Of a stretch of 64,000 bases of DNA, positions 50,602 through 63,555 are shown in pieces. A program made the position numbers and the translations under genes. Numbering within the stretch: position 1 is the first letter of the stretch; each line of letters starts with the position of its first letter. The DNA lies in assembly GCA_037126765.1 (NCBI GenBank), contig JBBCBC010000016.1, forward strand, positions 16,480,728-16,544,727, written 5' to 3'. The notes under the pieces were generated by a model, which saw only the letters and a list, made by a program, of their open reading frames with translations, was not told the origin of the DNA and did not search any database. The DNA is from Stenogyne calaminthoides (lineage: Eukaryota > Streptophyta > Magnoliopsida > Lamiales > Lamiaceae).

Positions 50602-50838
50602 CTCCTTCCGTCCCATTTCAATCTTCACGTTTACTGTTTTCTCCTGTTTTAGCGAGTGAGTTTTTTATTAGTATTTGAAATGATAAAATAATTTTTAAAG
50701 ATGCATGCAATAGATGAGAAGTAGATCTATAATACCCCTCTTTAAAAATCACTTTATCATTTGAAATACTATTAAACAACTCGCTCACAAAAACTCGATA
50801 ATAAAGTAGGTGTGAAGATTGAAATGGGACGGAGGGAG
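50602..50838. mobile_element. Stowaway MITE (237 bp), TSD TA
   Basis: Near-perfect terminal inverted repeats: CTCCTTCCGTCCCATTTCAA then TCTTCAC, and GTGAAGATTGAAATGGGACG then GAGGGAG. TA on both sides. The longest inverted repeats among the window's MITEs, so probably the youngest. Confidence 0.9.
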
Positions 50839-51024
50839 TACATAATATCTATTATTTTAATAATTACATAACTATGTATACTAAATAGATCGTATTAGTT
50901 AGTAAATTAAATAAATTATGATTAATAGAAAAAATACATAACAATATTAAAATCCTCTCTCCCATAGTTTAACATTTATGTGGTGCAAAAAAATTCATTA
51001 AGCATATACTACAAATATCTATAA
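50839..51024. other. AT-rich spacer
   Basis: Nothing recognised. Confidence 0.4.
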
Positions 51025-51650
51025 TCTCTATAATGCAAAGAATCTATAAAATGATGTGGCAAGTGATAAAATGATGTGGCAGGTGATGTGGCAAAACCAT
51101 ATTCCTCTATTTTAAATCCCTCTAATCTCATTCATTTTATGTGTTGTTTTGATCTCAGCCGTTGATTTTGTATTTCATTTTCTATAAATTGTGATCTCTC
51201 TTATTCATTTTTCTCCATTCATTCTCTTCCATTCTATTTTCTCATGTTCCTCTTTTTGATATTGTCTCTCTAACAATTTTTTGTTCTTTTTTGTTTTTTT
51301 TTTTTTTGTTTTCACGTTCATATTATCATAAAATATAGTCTCTATAATGCAAAGAATCTATAAAATGATGTGGCAAGTGATAAAATGATGTGGCAGGTGA
51401 TGTGGCAAAATCATATTCCTCTATTTTAAATCCCTCTAATCTCATTCATTTTATGTGTTGTTTTAATCTCAGCCGTTGATTTTGTATTTTATTTTCTATA
51501 AATTGTGATCTCTCTTATTCATTTTTCTCCATTCATTCTCTTCCATTCTATTTTCTCATGTTCGTTTTTTTGATATTTTCTCTCTAACAATTTTTTGTTC
51601 TTTTTTGTTTGTTTTGCACGTTCTTATTATCATATAATGCTTGAAAAATG
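51025..51650 (+). repeat. Two tandem units, 314-bp period
   Basis: Each unit starts TCTCTATAATGCAAAGAATC and includes ATGATGTGGCAAGTGATAAA, CTCAGCCGTTGATTTTGTAT and a T-rich stretch. The two copies are nearly identical. The TC start and CAGCCGTTGAT text resemble Helitron 5' ends, but no 3' end is linked to them. Confidence 0.75.
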
Positions 51651-54240
51651 TTTTGTAGGTTTTTATAATCTTAGTCGTCTTTTATGTAGATTCGTCTACT
51701 TACGATCTCTTCAGTAGATTAAGGTAACAATTATACGTAGTTCATGCGAAGATATTAATTTTTTTCAATCTTTTTCTGATGTTTCTTCCCTTCTCTTCCA
51801 TTCTTTTTAATATTATTTTTTTATTTAATCAACAGATTTGCAGAATATGATCGAGAGTATTCATTGCAAGTGCATTCTTGGGATAGTTGAAGACTTCATC
51901 TACAAAGACGATTTTATTTTTTATTTCAAAAGAGTATAAATATCTTTATTTTTTTGGATAAGTTTTAGAGACTTTTTTGTTTTATTTATGTAAGATTTGA
52001 TGTTATTAATATGAAAAAGATAATTTTACGTTCTCAATTATCTTTGATTTGAATTCAACTTTAATCTTCTTCTTTTTTCATTCAAGGTTGATTAATGTTG
52101 GTGTCCTTCAATATTAGTTACATAATTATGTTACATAATTAATATAATTCAACACAAATAATTATATGAAAATATAGAATTATTTGATTTTTAAATTTAA
52201 CACAAAAAAATTTAAATTACTATTGACCCCAGGTTGTCACTAATTAATAAATAGGAGAGAATCGTGTATTTTGTCATTAATTAATTAACTGCTATGCGTA
52301 CAATTCATCTATTACATTTCTTACAAACTTAATATTATAAAAATTAATCTAGCATATAAATATTACTCCCGTCCTCACTAATTAATTAATTTGAGAAAAT
52401 CATGGAACTTATATTGAGATTTGTGATTTGATCAATATTGTATTTTATTTTATACTCCAGTCGATTTGTATGTATTTATATGGCAAAAAACTTAAATTTA
52501 TTTGATCAATGACTGGATGTAATCAAAGATAATTAAAAGAGTATGTAATTTATATGTAATCAAATAAATTTTTATACTCTTTTGATCAACGACGGGATGT
52601 AATCAAAAATATAAAAGAAATTACATATTAATATAAATATCATCCAATCGTTGTATGTAATTTATATGGCAAAAAACATAAAAATAATCTAATAATATGG
52701 CAAGAAATATGTCCCGTTAATTAGGCTAATATATAGAGTCATCATAACACAATTATTTATTTTAATATGTATTAACTAATACAATAACTCCGTATTTTTT
52801 AAAAAATTTTAATTATTATTTTCTAATTAATCGAAATGAATATGTTTTAGTTATAGCATTGACTACTAATGTCATTATGGCGCAGCGCATAAATTGTTGA
52901 GATATTACTTTCCTATGAAATATAAATAATACTTAATTTTGATTATGAAATTATGGATTTTTTTATAATTATGTACCGGTAATTATGGATCGAAATATAT
53001 CATGTCGGCAAATACTTTTAATCAAAATCGTAGGTGAATATTAAGGTGATTTTTTTTATATATAGATTTAATTATATTAAATATCTAATTAATGATAATT
53101 GATTATAAATTAATACCAAATATGCAAAGTCAAACTATATATAATTAGATGAGATATTTTTTTGATGGAAGATATGTACTAATAAATTAAACATAATTTT
53201 CACAGTCTAATTTATTTAAATATTTACGTGTGTTAAAATATTCATAAATGTAATCATCGGATTATTAGACAAAATAATGAATTTTTTTAATAAGTATTTA
53301 AATATACAGAGTAAGGGAAACAATTAAATTATTTGGTAGCAGTATATTCTTGAAAAGTATCAGGCGTATGAACAATATGAAAAATTTTATGTACTTTTTC
53401 ATTGAAATTTTTATTGAATTTATTGGTACATAATTATTAGTATAATTTTATTTATGTTTAATTACAAATTTAATTTAATTAAAAAACTAAAATAAATATA
53501 TTATCTTATGATGATTAGTTCTTATAGTATTGATTTTTTCATGGATAGTATTACTTTTTTGACAAAAACTTATGTGAGATAGTCTCATGCATGAGACGGG
53601 GTACAACCTAACACAAATCACACTCACTCCTCCCAAAATGTTAAAGCGTCAAGCTCAAATCATGCCCCATATCATCGTGAGACTGTCTCATGCAAATGTG
53701 TCTCTACTTTTTTAATAGAAAAGTATAGATTGTTTAATATTATAATTTTTCATATTTGTAATATTTAGTGTTACATGAATATTCCTCTAACATGATTGCT
53801 AATTTATCTCTTTCACGATGAACTAATACTTTCTATTTCGCATAATTACATATTTTTTAAATTGAATATATAAATTGGTATAATTAAATCTTAGTATAAA
53901 AATTACAAAATTTATTGGTAATGTACAATTAATAAATATAAATACGTCAGATTAAAAAAAAAGATATTTATGCTTAATTAAGAGATATAAATTGCGTACT
54001 TAAAATGGTTAATTTGATCCAGTAAAAAATATACTCATTACATAATAAAATTAATTTACAGTTGACCAGATTTCCAAAAGTGATTGTCATGGTACAAATA
54101 ATAAATATAAAAGTGTAAAAAAGAAAAACTTTATTATTGCAAGATTAATACATAAATTACAATACATAAATATATTTTTAAGATAGCAAAATTTATAACT
54201 CTAAAACAAAAAATAGCAAAATTTATGAAATATTTTTAGA
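51651..54240. other. AT-rich intergenic stretch
   Basis: No coding frames of note. A small duplication, GATGTAATCAAA with TGATCAA (about 52503 and 52583), and GTGAGATAGTCTCATGCATG / GTGAGACTGTCTCATGCA at about 53573 and 53680, possibly the ends of a small MITE. Otherwise nothing seen. Confidence 0.4.
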
Positions 54241-54840
54241 ATTTATAGACAGGACTATATCATGGAAGCAAATAGTTTTTTGCATGTGAATATTTATTTG
54301 AACATCTACTTCTATATACACGTGTGGATATTTGCATGAGAAAATACTTCTTTGAAAATATGTTTAGACTCCTTCATTATTGACAGTAAATGTATACCTT
54401 TTCAAGTTAGTTTTTGCATAGGGTCAGGTATGCGAAAATACCCATAACTTAGGGGAGGTGGAAATTTAAGGACAATAAATCTCAGTTCGAGAAAAGTAGG
54501 ATATTAACTTCTTCTTTTTTGGGTAGAAGTAGAAAATTAACCTTTTTCCAGGAATATATCATGGAAGCAAATAGTTTTTTGCACGTGAATATTTATTTCT
54601 ATATACACGTGTGGATAATTGCATGAGAAAATACTTCTTTAAAAATATGTTTAGACTCCCTTATTATTGAAAGTAAATGTATATATTTTCAAGTTAGTTT
54701 TTGCATAGGGTCAGCTGTGCGAAAATACATGTAACTTAGGGAATGTGACAATTTAAAGACAATAAGCTTCAGTTCGGGAAAAGTAGGATATTAACTTTTT
54801 TTTTTTGCAGAAGTAGGACATTAACCTTTTTTTTCGGCAA
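54241..54840. repeat. Tandem duplication, 299-bp period
   Basis: CATGGAAGCAAATAGTTTTT, ATACACGTGTGGATA, TTAGTTTTTGCATAGGGTCA and AAAAGTAGGATATTAACTT occur in both units (from 54260 and 54560). Confidence 0.8.
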
Positions 54841-55530
54841 AATTATGAATTTATTTTTTTTGACAAATTTATAAAAAAAATATAACTTTTTTGGCAAAAA
54901 TAAGACATTAACTTTTTTATTTTGGCAAATATAGGCCATTTTATTTGCTATTTAGTGTTAAAATACCGTATGTCAATATTAAAATAATATATGTCAGTAT
55001 AAAAGTACACATTTCTCTTATGTGAAGAATTATATTTATTATAAGTATGACTCGATATAGAACAAAAAAAAAATTAAAATTCAATCAAATGCGCAACATA
55101 AAATTAGATAGTTTAACGCTACAAAATTTAACATTAAAGCCTTAGCAAATTTTTTGGTGAACTAATGACTTTGCTTCAATTTAACTGAATGTATTCAATT
55201 ATTTAGTTTAGAATTACTTACATTATCAATTTTAATATATCTCTAATATTGTTTATTACATTGTCAACTTAACGAAAGGACTATAAGTTTCAGTTTTGGA
55301 AAATAGGATATTAACTTTTCTTTTGACAAAAGTAGGACATAATTTTTCTTTGGCAAATATAGATAATTTTTCTCACACAGGCGGGCCTAAAATTTATAAA
55401 ACTTAAAACTTAAGGTCTTACTTTACGGGAACTCAAAACTTATGGGCATATTTTTGCTAAACTGAAACTACTTAACCTACTTTTTAAAAACTGAAACTTA
55501 TTCTCCTTAAATTGTCACTCCCATAGTTAA
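54430..55530. mobile_element. Foldback-like element with long inverted arms
   Basis: The left arm (AACTTAGGGAATGTGACAAT, then AAGCTTCAGTTCGGGAAAAG, about 54730-54785; also in the first duplication unit) is repeated inverted at about 55460-55530 (TTAAATTGTCACTCCCATAG read on the other strand). Between them are many short AAAGTAGGACATTAACTTTT-like units. Exact ends and target duplication are not resolved. Confidence 0.5.
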
Positions 55531-56156
55531 AGATATAAAAAATATTTTTTCCCGTTCAATTACATAATGTCTCAAGAATGAAGAGCAAAGAAAATTAAAA
55601 ACAATGTTGTGATTATGATAGAAAAACATGCAAAATTACAATTAATATTGTTTACAAATTTGTAATTTTAGACACTAATTTATTTTAAAATAGAATTTAT
55701 TTTTGTTAATGCTTTTATATCCTTTTATTCGGCGTCAAATAACTATTATTTTTTCTTTTAAATAAAATTTACATAGTAAATTAATACATTTTTGTATTAT
55801 ATATATATATAATATTAAAAATATTACTATTATTGAATAGAATTAATTTAAGCTAAATAAAATTTTGAAGTATTTGATGAAAGTTTAATAATGTTTGTAG
55901 AATTAATGAAGCTTTAGTCTGGAGCTAATGAAGAGTTGTTTTCTATTGATTTTCTCTATTAATTGCTTAGGATTACTAAACCACCGTTTCATTTTGAAGA
56001 AAGGAGTGTATGTAATGTTTCTCAGGAATATTGACGAAAAGTTAGGTTTGTGTAATAGCACGAGGTTGGTTGTCACAAAGCTGAAAATCATAATTTTTAA
56101 ATCTCAAATAATTTCAGGAAAGAATACTGGGAATTAGGTGTTCATCCAAAAAATGA
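55531..56156. other. AT-rich spacer
   Basis: A 69-codon open stretch (55928-56137) has no recognisable similarity; AT content makes chance likely. A (TA)n run lies at about 55799-55810. Confidence 0.35.
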
Positions 56157-56158
56157 TA

Positions 56159-56427
56159 CTCCCTCCGTCCCACAACACATTGCGCCAACTTTTTGGCACG
56201 TAGTTTAAGAAAAAATATAATGAGTAGAGTTTTGAACGGTAATTTTATATTTTTTTATGTATAAAGTAAATAAAGTAATTTGATTGAATGCATGTGTGGG
56301 TAAAAAAACAATGATATTTTATGTAAATATGTGAGTATTGTGGAGTTTAATGAGGAGTTTCCGTATGCAAAGTGTTGTGTGATGTCCCAATAAAAAAAGT
56401 ATGCAATGTGTTGTAGGACGTAATGAA
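56159..56427. mobile_element. Stowaway MITE (269 bp), TSD TA
   Basis: Left CTCCCTCCGTCCCACAACAC, then ATTGC; right GCAATGTGTTGTAGGACG, then a decayed end. TA at 56157-56158 and 56428-56429. Confidence 0.75.
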
Positions 56428-56707
56428 TATTAAATAATTCAGACAAAACAATGTCTGTAAAGTTTAAGAGGAAACAATTTTTAATCCTATTATGTTTTGC
56501 GATGACGATAAATAAAAAATTGTATCAATATCTTTTTAACTGTAGATTTGTATCTTCTGAAGTCGGTTTCACACACACACATTTATATATTGCGGTCTCA
56601 GAGCTAAAAGCAAAAGAAGGTTGAAAATTTCGTGTCTCGATTTGGATGGGAGACCCTGAAAGTATATAACAAATATTGTTTACAAAGAATTTTTCGAAAT
56701 TTGTAAT
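56428..56707. other. Spacer before SIRE-like element
   Basis: AT-rich; a short CA run at about 56571-56581. No coding seen. Confidence 0.4.
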
Positions 56708-58272
56708 TGTTGGGAAATTTATAGTTTTGATGAAAGTTCCAAAAACACATGTAATAGGACCAGTCAGACCTGTTAGCTGACTGATGTTTATATTACCTGC
56801 TATAGGAGACCAGTTGATAATGATTGTATAGAACAACTGATGTAATAGATAGGTCACATATTGAGGGGGAAACTCAATATGTATAGGTCAGATCTGAAGA
56901 CTCAAAGAACAGTTGATATCCGACAGGCCAGAATGCAAGACAAGAATAGAAGATCAGATCGATCTGATCTAGTCAGATATCTCAGCTGAAGTCATGAAGC
57001 TCAAATTCAGAATACTTGAAGATTGGATGACTTCGGAAGATCGCATCGGAAGACCTACATCACCGAAAGTCCGCTAGTTGAAGCTAAGTCAACCGCACTG
57101 AAGACTCTATCGTAGATCGATCGATTCAGATCGACGATCACCACCAGTGAAATCGATGTTTCACCTAATCATACGCCGATGATCCGAACAAGAAGAATGT
57201 CGTTTAGTTGGAAGAACAACACCGAAAAAGTGAGTCCGCTATCCAATAAGAACAAGATCGTATGATCGGAGCCTAAGCAATTGCGGATTTGATGCTACCT
57301 CTCAGAACGGCTACAAAGTACAAATTCACAACTTTTCGGCCATGCCGTTCTCGGTTAGTCACATCAAGCACGCAAGAAGTTCAAATATAGCCTGAAATTC
57401 AAATTGCTCTCCAACGGCTCTTTGATTTCAAGGTCTATATATATGGGATTACACTTTAGAGTGGAACAACGGAAACGCTGAACAATCAAGAAGCTCAAGC
57501 TAATATCAGATTTCCGCACGAAGAACACGATCAAGAAGATTATTTTCATTAAGTGTTCATCCCACAAGTTCTTAGCATAGAAATCTTTTCATCTAGCTGT
57601 TAGGCTGCTTATACGCAAGAAAAGATTTCATAGTTGGAACCAAACAATCTTACCCAAACCCCCAAGTTAGGTTAAGTTGTTTAGCAAGATTTCAGACTAG
57701 GGTTTCTAGTTCGATCTCTGGGATCGGTTGAGTGTGAACTCTTTAAACATCTAGTCGATTAATCTTGGTTGGACTAACACATAAAAACTAAGTCCGGCTT
57801 GGTTAAGTAGGTGCCCCTTTGTGATAGGGAAGAGTGGGACGAGGGATGGTTTTGTCCGAACCACTATAAATCTTGTGTGCCTTTACCTCTTTGATTAAGC
57901 GACACAATAATCGCACACAACCTTTAAAGTGCATACATATTCCAAGTTGAGATCAGCTAGCACCAAGCTTCTGATCTGATCAAACCTGACACTTCAGTCA
58001 ACTGATTAAAAGATTAACCTTGGAATCTGATTTATCAAAACTGGTTTTTCACACGGGTAAAACTTAAGCTTCCGCACACATCAGTTAAACTGATAGTTAT
58101 TCGAATCGATCTGCCTTCAAAGCGTCAAGAAGTTGGTTATCAGCCCAAACCGATTCACTCAGACTGATCAAAGCTAATCGCCTCACACCTGATCTGCACA
58201 AAAAGTTTTCAGAAGTCTATTCACCCCTCCCCTCTAGACTTCTGCCCTCACTAAACCCGTTCGGGACCTACA
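56708..58272 (+). repeat. SIRE-like 5' LTR (1,565 bp)
   Basis: Starts TGTTGGGAAATTTATAGTTT and ends CGGGACCTACA, two bases before the primer site. TATATATA at about 57435. The block GGGAAGAGTGGGACG...GAACCACTATAA near 57829-57870 matches the solo LTR at 47633. Confidence 0.85.
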
Positions 58273-58274
58273 AG

Positions 58275-58286
58275 TGGTATCAGAGC
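58275..58286 (+). other. Primer-binding site (initiator Met tRNA)
   Basis: TGGTATCAGAGC two bases after the LTR end. Confidence 0.9.
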
Positions 58287-58412
58287 GGTTGGTTCTATTG
58301 CACCTAATCGACGATTGGTATCATCGATTCTTGAGGAAGAATCTTTGTGTTCAATCGAATCGATCCGAAAAACCATTTTTAAAACTCATTCATTTTCCAA
58401 AATCACTCAAAG

Positions 58413-60720
58413 ATGGATAACACCTCGTATGTATCATGATCGCCAAGTTCTCAATCGATGAGTATGCAGATTGGGTCATATATATGTCCAACCATCTAGG
58501 CTCGATCAGTGGCAAAATGATGGAAGTCATCGAAAGAGGACCCATCATCATTTATTACGACAACCCTGCAGTCGGAGGAGATCCAGACTTTGCCCCGGGA
58601 AGTCTTGTACGAAAAAGCCCAGCCTTGATGGATGCAGAGGAAAGGAAACTACATACTCTAGATACTATCGCAAGGCATATTATCATGAAAACAATGGATA
58701 AGGTCACCAAGGAAAAGATTAAGTATCTCAAATCTGCGAAAGCAATGTGGGATACTCTGGCTGAGATATGCGAGGGAAATGAACAGATAAAAGACAGCCG
58801 TCTACAAGCCGAACTGGTGAAGTTCGAGAAACTGAAGATGCTGCCAAACGAAACCATCAACGAACTCGATGGAAGAATTACAATGTCTATAAACAAGCTT
58901 CGAGAACTTGGTAGAGAGATGTCTGATAAAGATATCAACTACAAAATCCTAAGGTCTCTCACCAAGAAGTGGGATATGAAGGTCACGGTAATCAAGGATT
59001 GCCAAGACATTTCAAAAATGAAGCCAAGTAGCTTGTTCTTGAGCCTTAAAGCTCACGAGTTCGATTTGATTGAGAGAGGACAAGCTGATGAAGATGAGGT
59101 GCCCGCTGAAGCCTCAACTTCAAAATCAGTTGCTTTTAAGGCAACCAGCAGCAGAACGAAGGCCAACGAACCTGTTGGGAATATAATGAGTCAGGCAGAA
59201 CAGATCGCTCTGCTTACCAGAAAGCTTGAGAAGTCAAACGTCCAACTTGGTAAGTATCGAAGATTTTATAAGGACTATCAACATAGCCGAGGACGAGATA
59301 GGAGATCAGCCCAATGATCTCCGAGAAGAACCAATCGATGATCGGAGGGATCGCAGAGATGAAAGAAAAAAGAGATAATCGATCGAGGAAGGAAGAGATA
59401 AAAATCGATGTAAGAAGCTCGGACTACTATCGAAGGGAAGTCACCGATAGGTCATACAGACGAGTGATTCACCCGAAGGAAAGGTTCGGTGGATCAAGGA
59501 GCGTGCTTTCAACCGTGAGAAGCTGAGGTCACTATATAAGCAGATCGCCCAGACCGACGCCAAGAGAAAGGGAAGAAAAGAGGAATGTAAGAGAGCAACG
59601 TTATAGGGACAAAAGAGCCATGGTTGCCGACACGACAGAATCGATTGATTCTATCGCCCCTCGGAGGACTCTGGATACTCCTCTCAGAGAAGACTTACCG
59701 ATCGAATCTTTGTTGACTTCTATGAAAATGAAGATCCGATATTCTCTTTGACGATGATGAGATCTGCCGATGGCGGGGAGGACCAATCGAGGTAACCTCC
59801 AAACCTACTTCGTTCGCTTCTACACTTGCTATCATTAGCACACCGGCCGGGAGATTGACTGCAAACTCTACTCGAGCAATTGCTTGAGGATCTCTCCAAT
59901 GCAAGAGACACTTATGCTATAGTGGAAGTTTGAAAATGATAAGTCGAGGACCGTAAATAATCACCTTGCTAAAGAAAACGATCTCAAGAAAGCCTCTCGA
60001 ACTTAGATCATTTGAAACCGCTTTCGAAGGCAACCGAGGAATTTAAAATTTTCGGTTAAAGCTTCGATCGAGAAGAGATCAAAGATCACCGGCAATTAAC
60101 AAACAACAAGTCGATGACTTCAAAATCCCGCAAGCAAAATTCGATGAAATTTGTTCCAAAAGCATGAAAGTCTAAAATCATCGAGGATAATCAGGTAAGA
60201 AAATAGAGGTTTTTTTCAAAAAATCTAAAACCATTCAAGACATGAACGCATATTTTCGAACAACGATTAATAAGAAGGGACTTGGCTATGAGAACCCTTC
60301 CACATCCTCAAAAGCCCCGACTGATTCATCTCAAAAAAGGTGTAATCAGACGAGTTTCTGACAAAGATACACCAAAAGCCAAACATGTATCTAATAAGGG
60401 AAAAAGACCAGTTGAAGAGGTAAAGGCGGGGTGCCTAACCGTAAAAGGGAACGAAATGGACCCCAATCGGTAAAAAAGCATCAGTCGAGGAATCAACAGA
60501 AGAACCCAGTTCTTCTGAAGAAACCTCAACCTAATCAACAGATCAGGAATCAGAAAAGACAACCTGTAAAAGGGAAGTACAATCTGAGACCCAATCAAGG
60601 TCAGCTGCCTAATAAGCATACTTCAGGTAAACTGCAAAAACCACCTATGCCGAAAAGATATGAATCTTTTGATGGTAGCAGTCGTACCTACCCCTATAAT
60701 CAGAAATCTAGGGTCATTTC
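58413..60720 (+). pseudogene. gag: copia gag, frameshifted
   Basis: The original start is probably MDNTSYVS at 58413; a frame break after nine codons leaves MIAKFSIDEYADWVIYMSNH at 58436, which stays open for 293 codons. This covers the DUF4219/UBN2 gag domain, with RKLHTLDTIARHIIMKTMDK, AMWDTLAEICEG (from residue 104) and LRSLTKKWDMKVTVIKD (from about 168). From 59318 on, Arg/Lys/Glu-rich sequence continues in several frames to about 60720. I cannot find an intact zinc knuckle; it should lie near 59300-60300 and appears lost. The gag is similar to that at 3312-4441. Confidence 0.85.
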
Positions 60721-61320
60721 TTTTTTGAACCATTAATCGATAAAAAGAAGACAAACAGAAAAGATAAATCTCAAGTCTTCTGAGTCATCCAAGGTTCACA
60801 CTAATAATCATACAAAACAGAAAGCATATAAAGAGACGTATGATTATGTTGACAGGTATGGGAGACAAATCAGGCCTTCTGATCTAACTGATCACAATAG
60901 AAGTGCTTTGTTTGTATGGATCCCCAAAACTAATCCTAACCCCTCAGGACCCAATCCAAAAGGGGTACCTAAAGCCCCGATCCGATTGCGGGTTCGCGCG
61001 TGGGTCCGCCAACAAAGGAGGTGTGCAAGCAACTATCGGTACATCGATAGTGGATGCTCAAGGCACATATTCGAAGCAAACATCTCTCGGCTCTTACATA
61101 GAACGAAAAAGGCCGCGTGTACTCTTCGGTGATGATAACTTTGGTTACACCAAAGGATTCGGAACCTTAGAGAATGATGATGTACAAGTAATCGGAGTCT
61201 CAGATGTCGAAGGTCCCAAGCACAACCTATTATCGGTTTCACAATTTCTGCGACAACGGATTCAAGGTGTTGAGTTCTCGACCGACCAATGCACTATCAA
61301 GAATCGAGCCACTCAATGAT
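60721..61320 (+). pseudogene. pol: copia aspartic protease region, frameshifted
   Basis: YDYVDRYGRQIRPSD (about 60840) is the block before protease also seen at 5260. The active site reads YIDSGCSRHI, with D at 61046-61048. In a neighbouring frame follow NDDVQVIGVSDVEGPKHNLL and SVSQFLRQ, the end of the protease region. Two or more frame changes separate the parts. Confidence 0.8.
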
Positions 61321-62275
61321 TTTGCTAATCTGGTTCAAGGAAAGGGACGATCTACACGGTGATTGGAGCAGTTGCCCAAGAAAATGCTTGCTCGATTGTT
61401 AAGAGCTCCAAAAGTAGCGATTGGCTCGCACACAAAAGAATGAGTCATCCGAACTTTAAAACTCTTAATAAGATAGCAAGGATGTCTCTAGTGGAAGGAC
61501 TTCCGAATGAAGTATTTTCAAAGGATCAGACATGTGCTGCATGTCAGAAGGGAAAACAGGTCAAAGCTTCATTAAAGGGAATTTCGGACCGGCATCCAAG
61601 CAGATCTGCATTTGCTTCATATGGATCTATTTGGACCAGTTACACCAGTCAGTCTAAACGGATGCAAATACACTCTGGTAATCGTGGATGACTATTCCAA
61701 GTTTACCTGGGTTATATTCTTACACAAGAAGAATGAGACGACAACGAAGATACCCGAGCTGCTAAAAAGATTACAAAATGAGAAGGGTGTCAGTGTAGTA
61801 AAAATCAGATCCGATAAAGGTACTGAATTTTTGAACTCTTTTATTACTGATTTTTGCTCTAAGTTTGGTATACAAAGATGAAACATCAGTGCGAGGACGC
61901 CTACAATGTAATGGAGTAGTGAGCGGAGGAACAGAACTCTCAAAGAAGTGCGCCGCACAATGTTATTTTAACATGCGATACTGCTTTTTCAGGCGTATAA
62001 TCAATCAACCGCATGCAATACTCAGAACAGATGTCTTCTGACTAAGGCTCACTACAAAACACCCTATGAACTGTGGAAGGACAGAAAACCTCGTGTCTCT
62101 TACTTCCATGTTTTTGGGTGTAAGTGTTTCATACACAACAATGGGAAGAGTCAGTTGAAGACTTTTGAGGCCAAGTCAGATGAGGGTATATTCTTAGGAT
62201 ATTCCTCATCTAGCAAGGCTTTCAGGGTTTACAATGCATTTAACCCTACTTGTGGAAGAAACACCCCATGTAGTC
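61321..62275 (+). pseudogene. pol: copia integrase, frameshifted before the catalytic Glu
   Basis: The zinc-binding part reads WLAHKRMSHPNFKTLNKIAR and CAACQKGKQ. The core starts MLHMDLFGPVTPVSLNGCKY, with catalytic D5 in the segment from 61612, and IRSDKGTEF with D68. The third residue sits in ERRNRTL near 61920 but in another frame. A C-terminal part, HYKTPYELWKDRKPRVSYFH then VFGCKCFIHN, follows at 62050-62140. Integration in functional relatives needs this triad; here it is broken by shifts. Confidence 0.82.
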
Positions 62276-63555
62276 TTTGATGAAGCATCTTCTGAACAAG
62301 AGAAATCTGCCTCAGAACAAGATGTACCTGATCAACAAGAACCTGATGTTCAGAAAATGGATCAGCTAACGATCAAGGAAAAAGAATCAGAAACTGTAAC
62401 AATATACATTCCAGATCTAGCTGATTCACCAGATCATTCAGATCCTAAGGTACAAAAAACTGTCGGTGAAGAAGTTCGATCTGGTGAGACAAGATCAACT
62501 GGACCATCCTGTTCAGGGGGAACATCTGAAGTTCCCATTTAACATGACATCAAAGACATGATGAGTCCAACATCAGCTGAGACTTGTTCTTATCAAGTGG
62601 ATCATAACTCTGCACCACTCCCAATCGCTAGTAATGAAATTTTATCAGAAACGGACGATGTTCTCCAAACCGACGCAAATCAGAACAGAAGGACCTGGAT
62701 AACCAGTCATCCAACTGATCTGATAATCGGAGACCCATCTGATAAAGTTAAAACTAGACATCAAATTGGTGAAAGTGCCATGTATTGTTGTTATTTGTCT
62801 ATAAAGGAACCAACAACAATAGAGGAAGCTCTACAAGACGCAAGCTGGATTCTAGCCATGCAGGAGGAGCTGGAACAGTTCGAGAGAAATCAAGTTTGGG
62901 AACTGGTAGACAGACCAAATCATCAAGACGTTATTGGCACAAAGTGGGTTTTCAAGAACAAGAGAGATGAGAAAAATGTCATCACCAGAAATAAGGCAAG
63001 ACTTGTTGCTAAGGGGTATTCACAATCAGAAGGAATTGATTATGATGAGACCTTTGTACCGGTCGCCGCCTAGAAAGCCATTCGCTCATTTTTGGCATAT
63101 GCTTCCCACGAGAGGGTTCATCGTGGTATCGATGGACGTAAAGAGTGCTTTCTTAAACGGGGTACTAGCAGAGGAAGTTTATGTCGAACAACCTCCAGGC
63201 TTTGAAAAGGGCAACCAAGTGTACCGTTTACGAAAAGCTCTTTATGGCCTGAAACAAGCTCCTCGAGCTTGGTATGATACACTCTCTCAGTTCTTGATCG
63301 AAAGTGGGTTCACTAAAGGAACGAAAGGGATGTAACCTTATTCGAATAGAAGATGGAAAAGATATTCGATGGTTCGGATCACGTGGGCGACATCATCTTG
63401 GATCTCCCAACAAAAATCTATGTGAAAGATTCAAAGAACCGATGCAAGGGAAGTTCGAGATGTCCATGATGGGTCGATGAATTACTTTTCGGGTCTCCGG
63501 TGAAGCAAAAGTCGCGAGGGGATATTCATCGCGCAAGCAAAGTACACTAGAATTT
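62276..63555 (+). pseudogene. pol: copia linker and reverse transcriptase, active site damaged
   Basis: An acidic linker (62276-62700) leads to RT. In the 171-codon segment from 62558, EPTTIEEALQDASWILAMQE (residues 84-103), TKWVFKNKRDEKN (128-140) and ARLVAKGYSQSEGIDYDETF (147-166) are seen. After a stop at 63071 come MDVKSAFLNGVLAEEVYVEQ and LRKALYGLKQAPRAWYDTLS. The YVDD site is reduced to HVGDIIL near 63384. FEMSMMG follows near 63450 in a broken frame. Confidence 0.85.

Noticed and set aside
53064..53069. 5' end of the minus-strand Helitron
   Set aside because: TATATATAGA followed by T fits the pattern, but the text is too simple in AT-rich DNA and no Rep coding lies between; not called.
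55928..56137. Small protein of 69 codons
   Set aside because: Isolated open frame in AT-rich DNA with no motif or neighbouring support.
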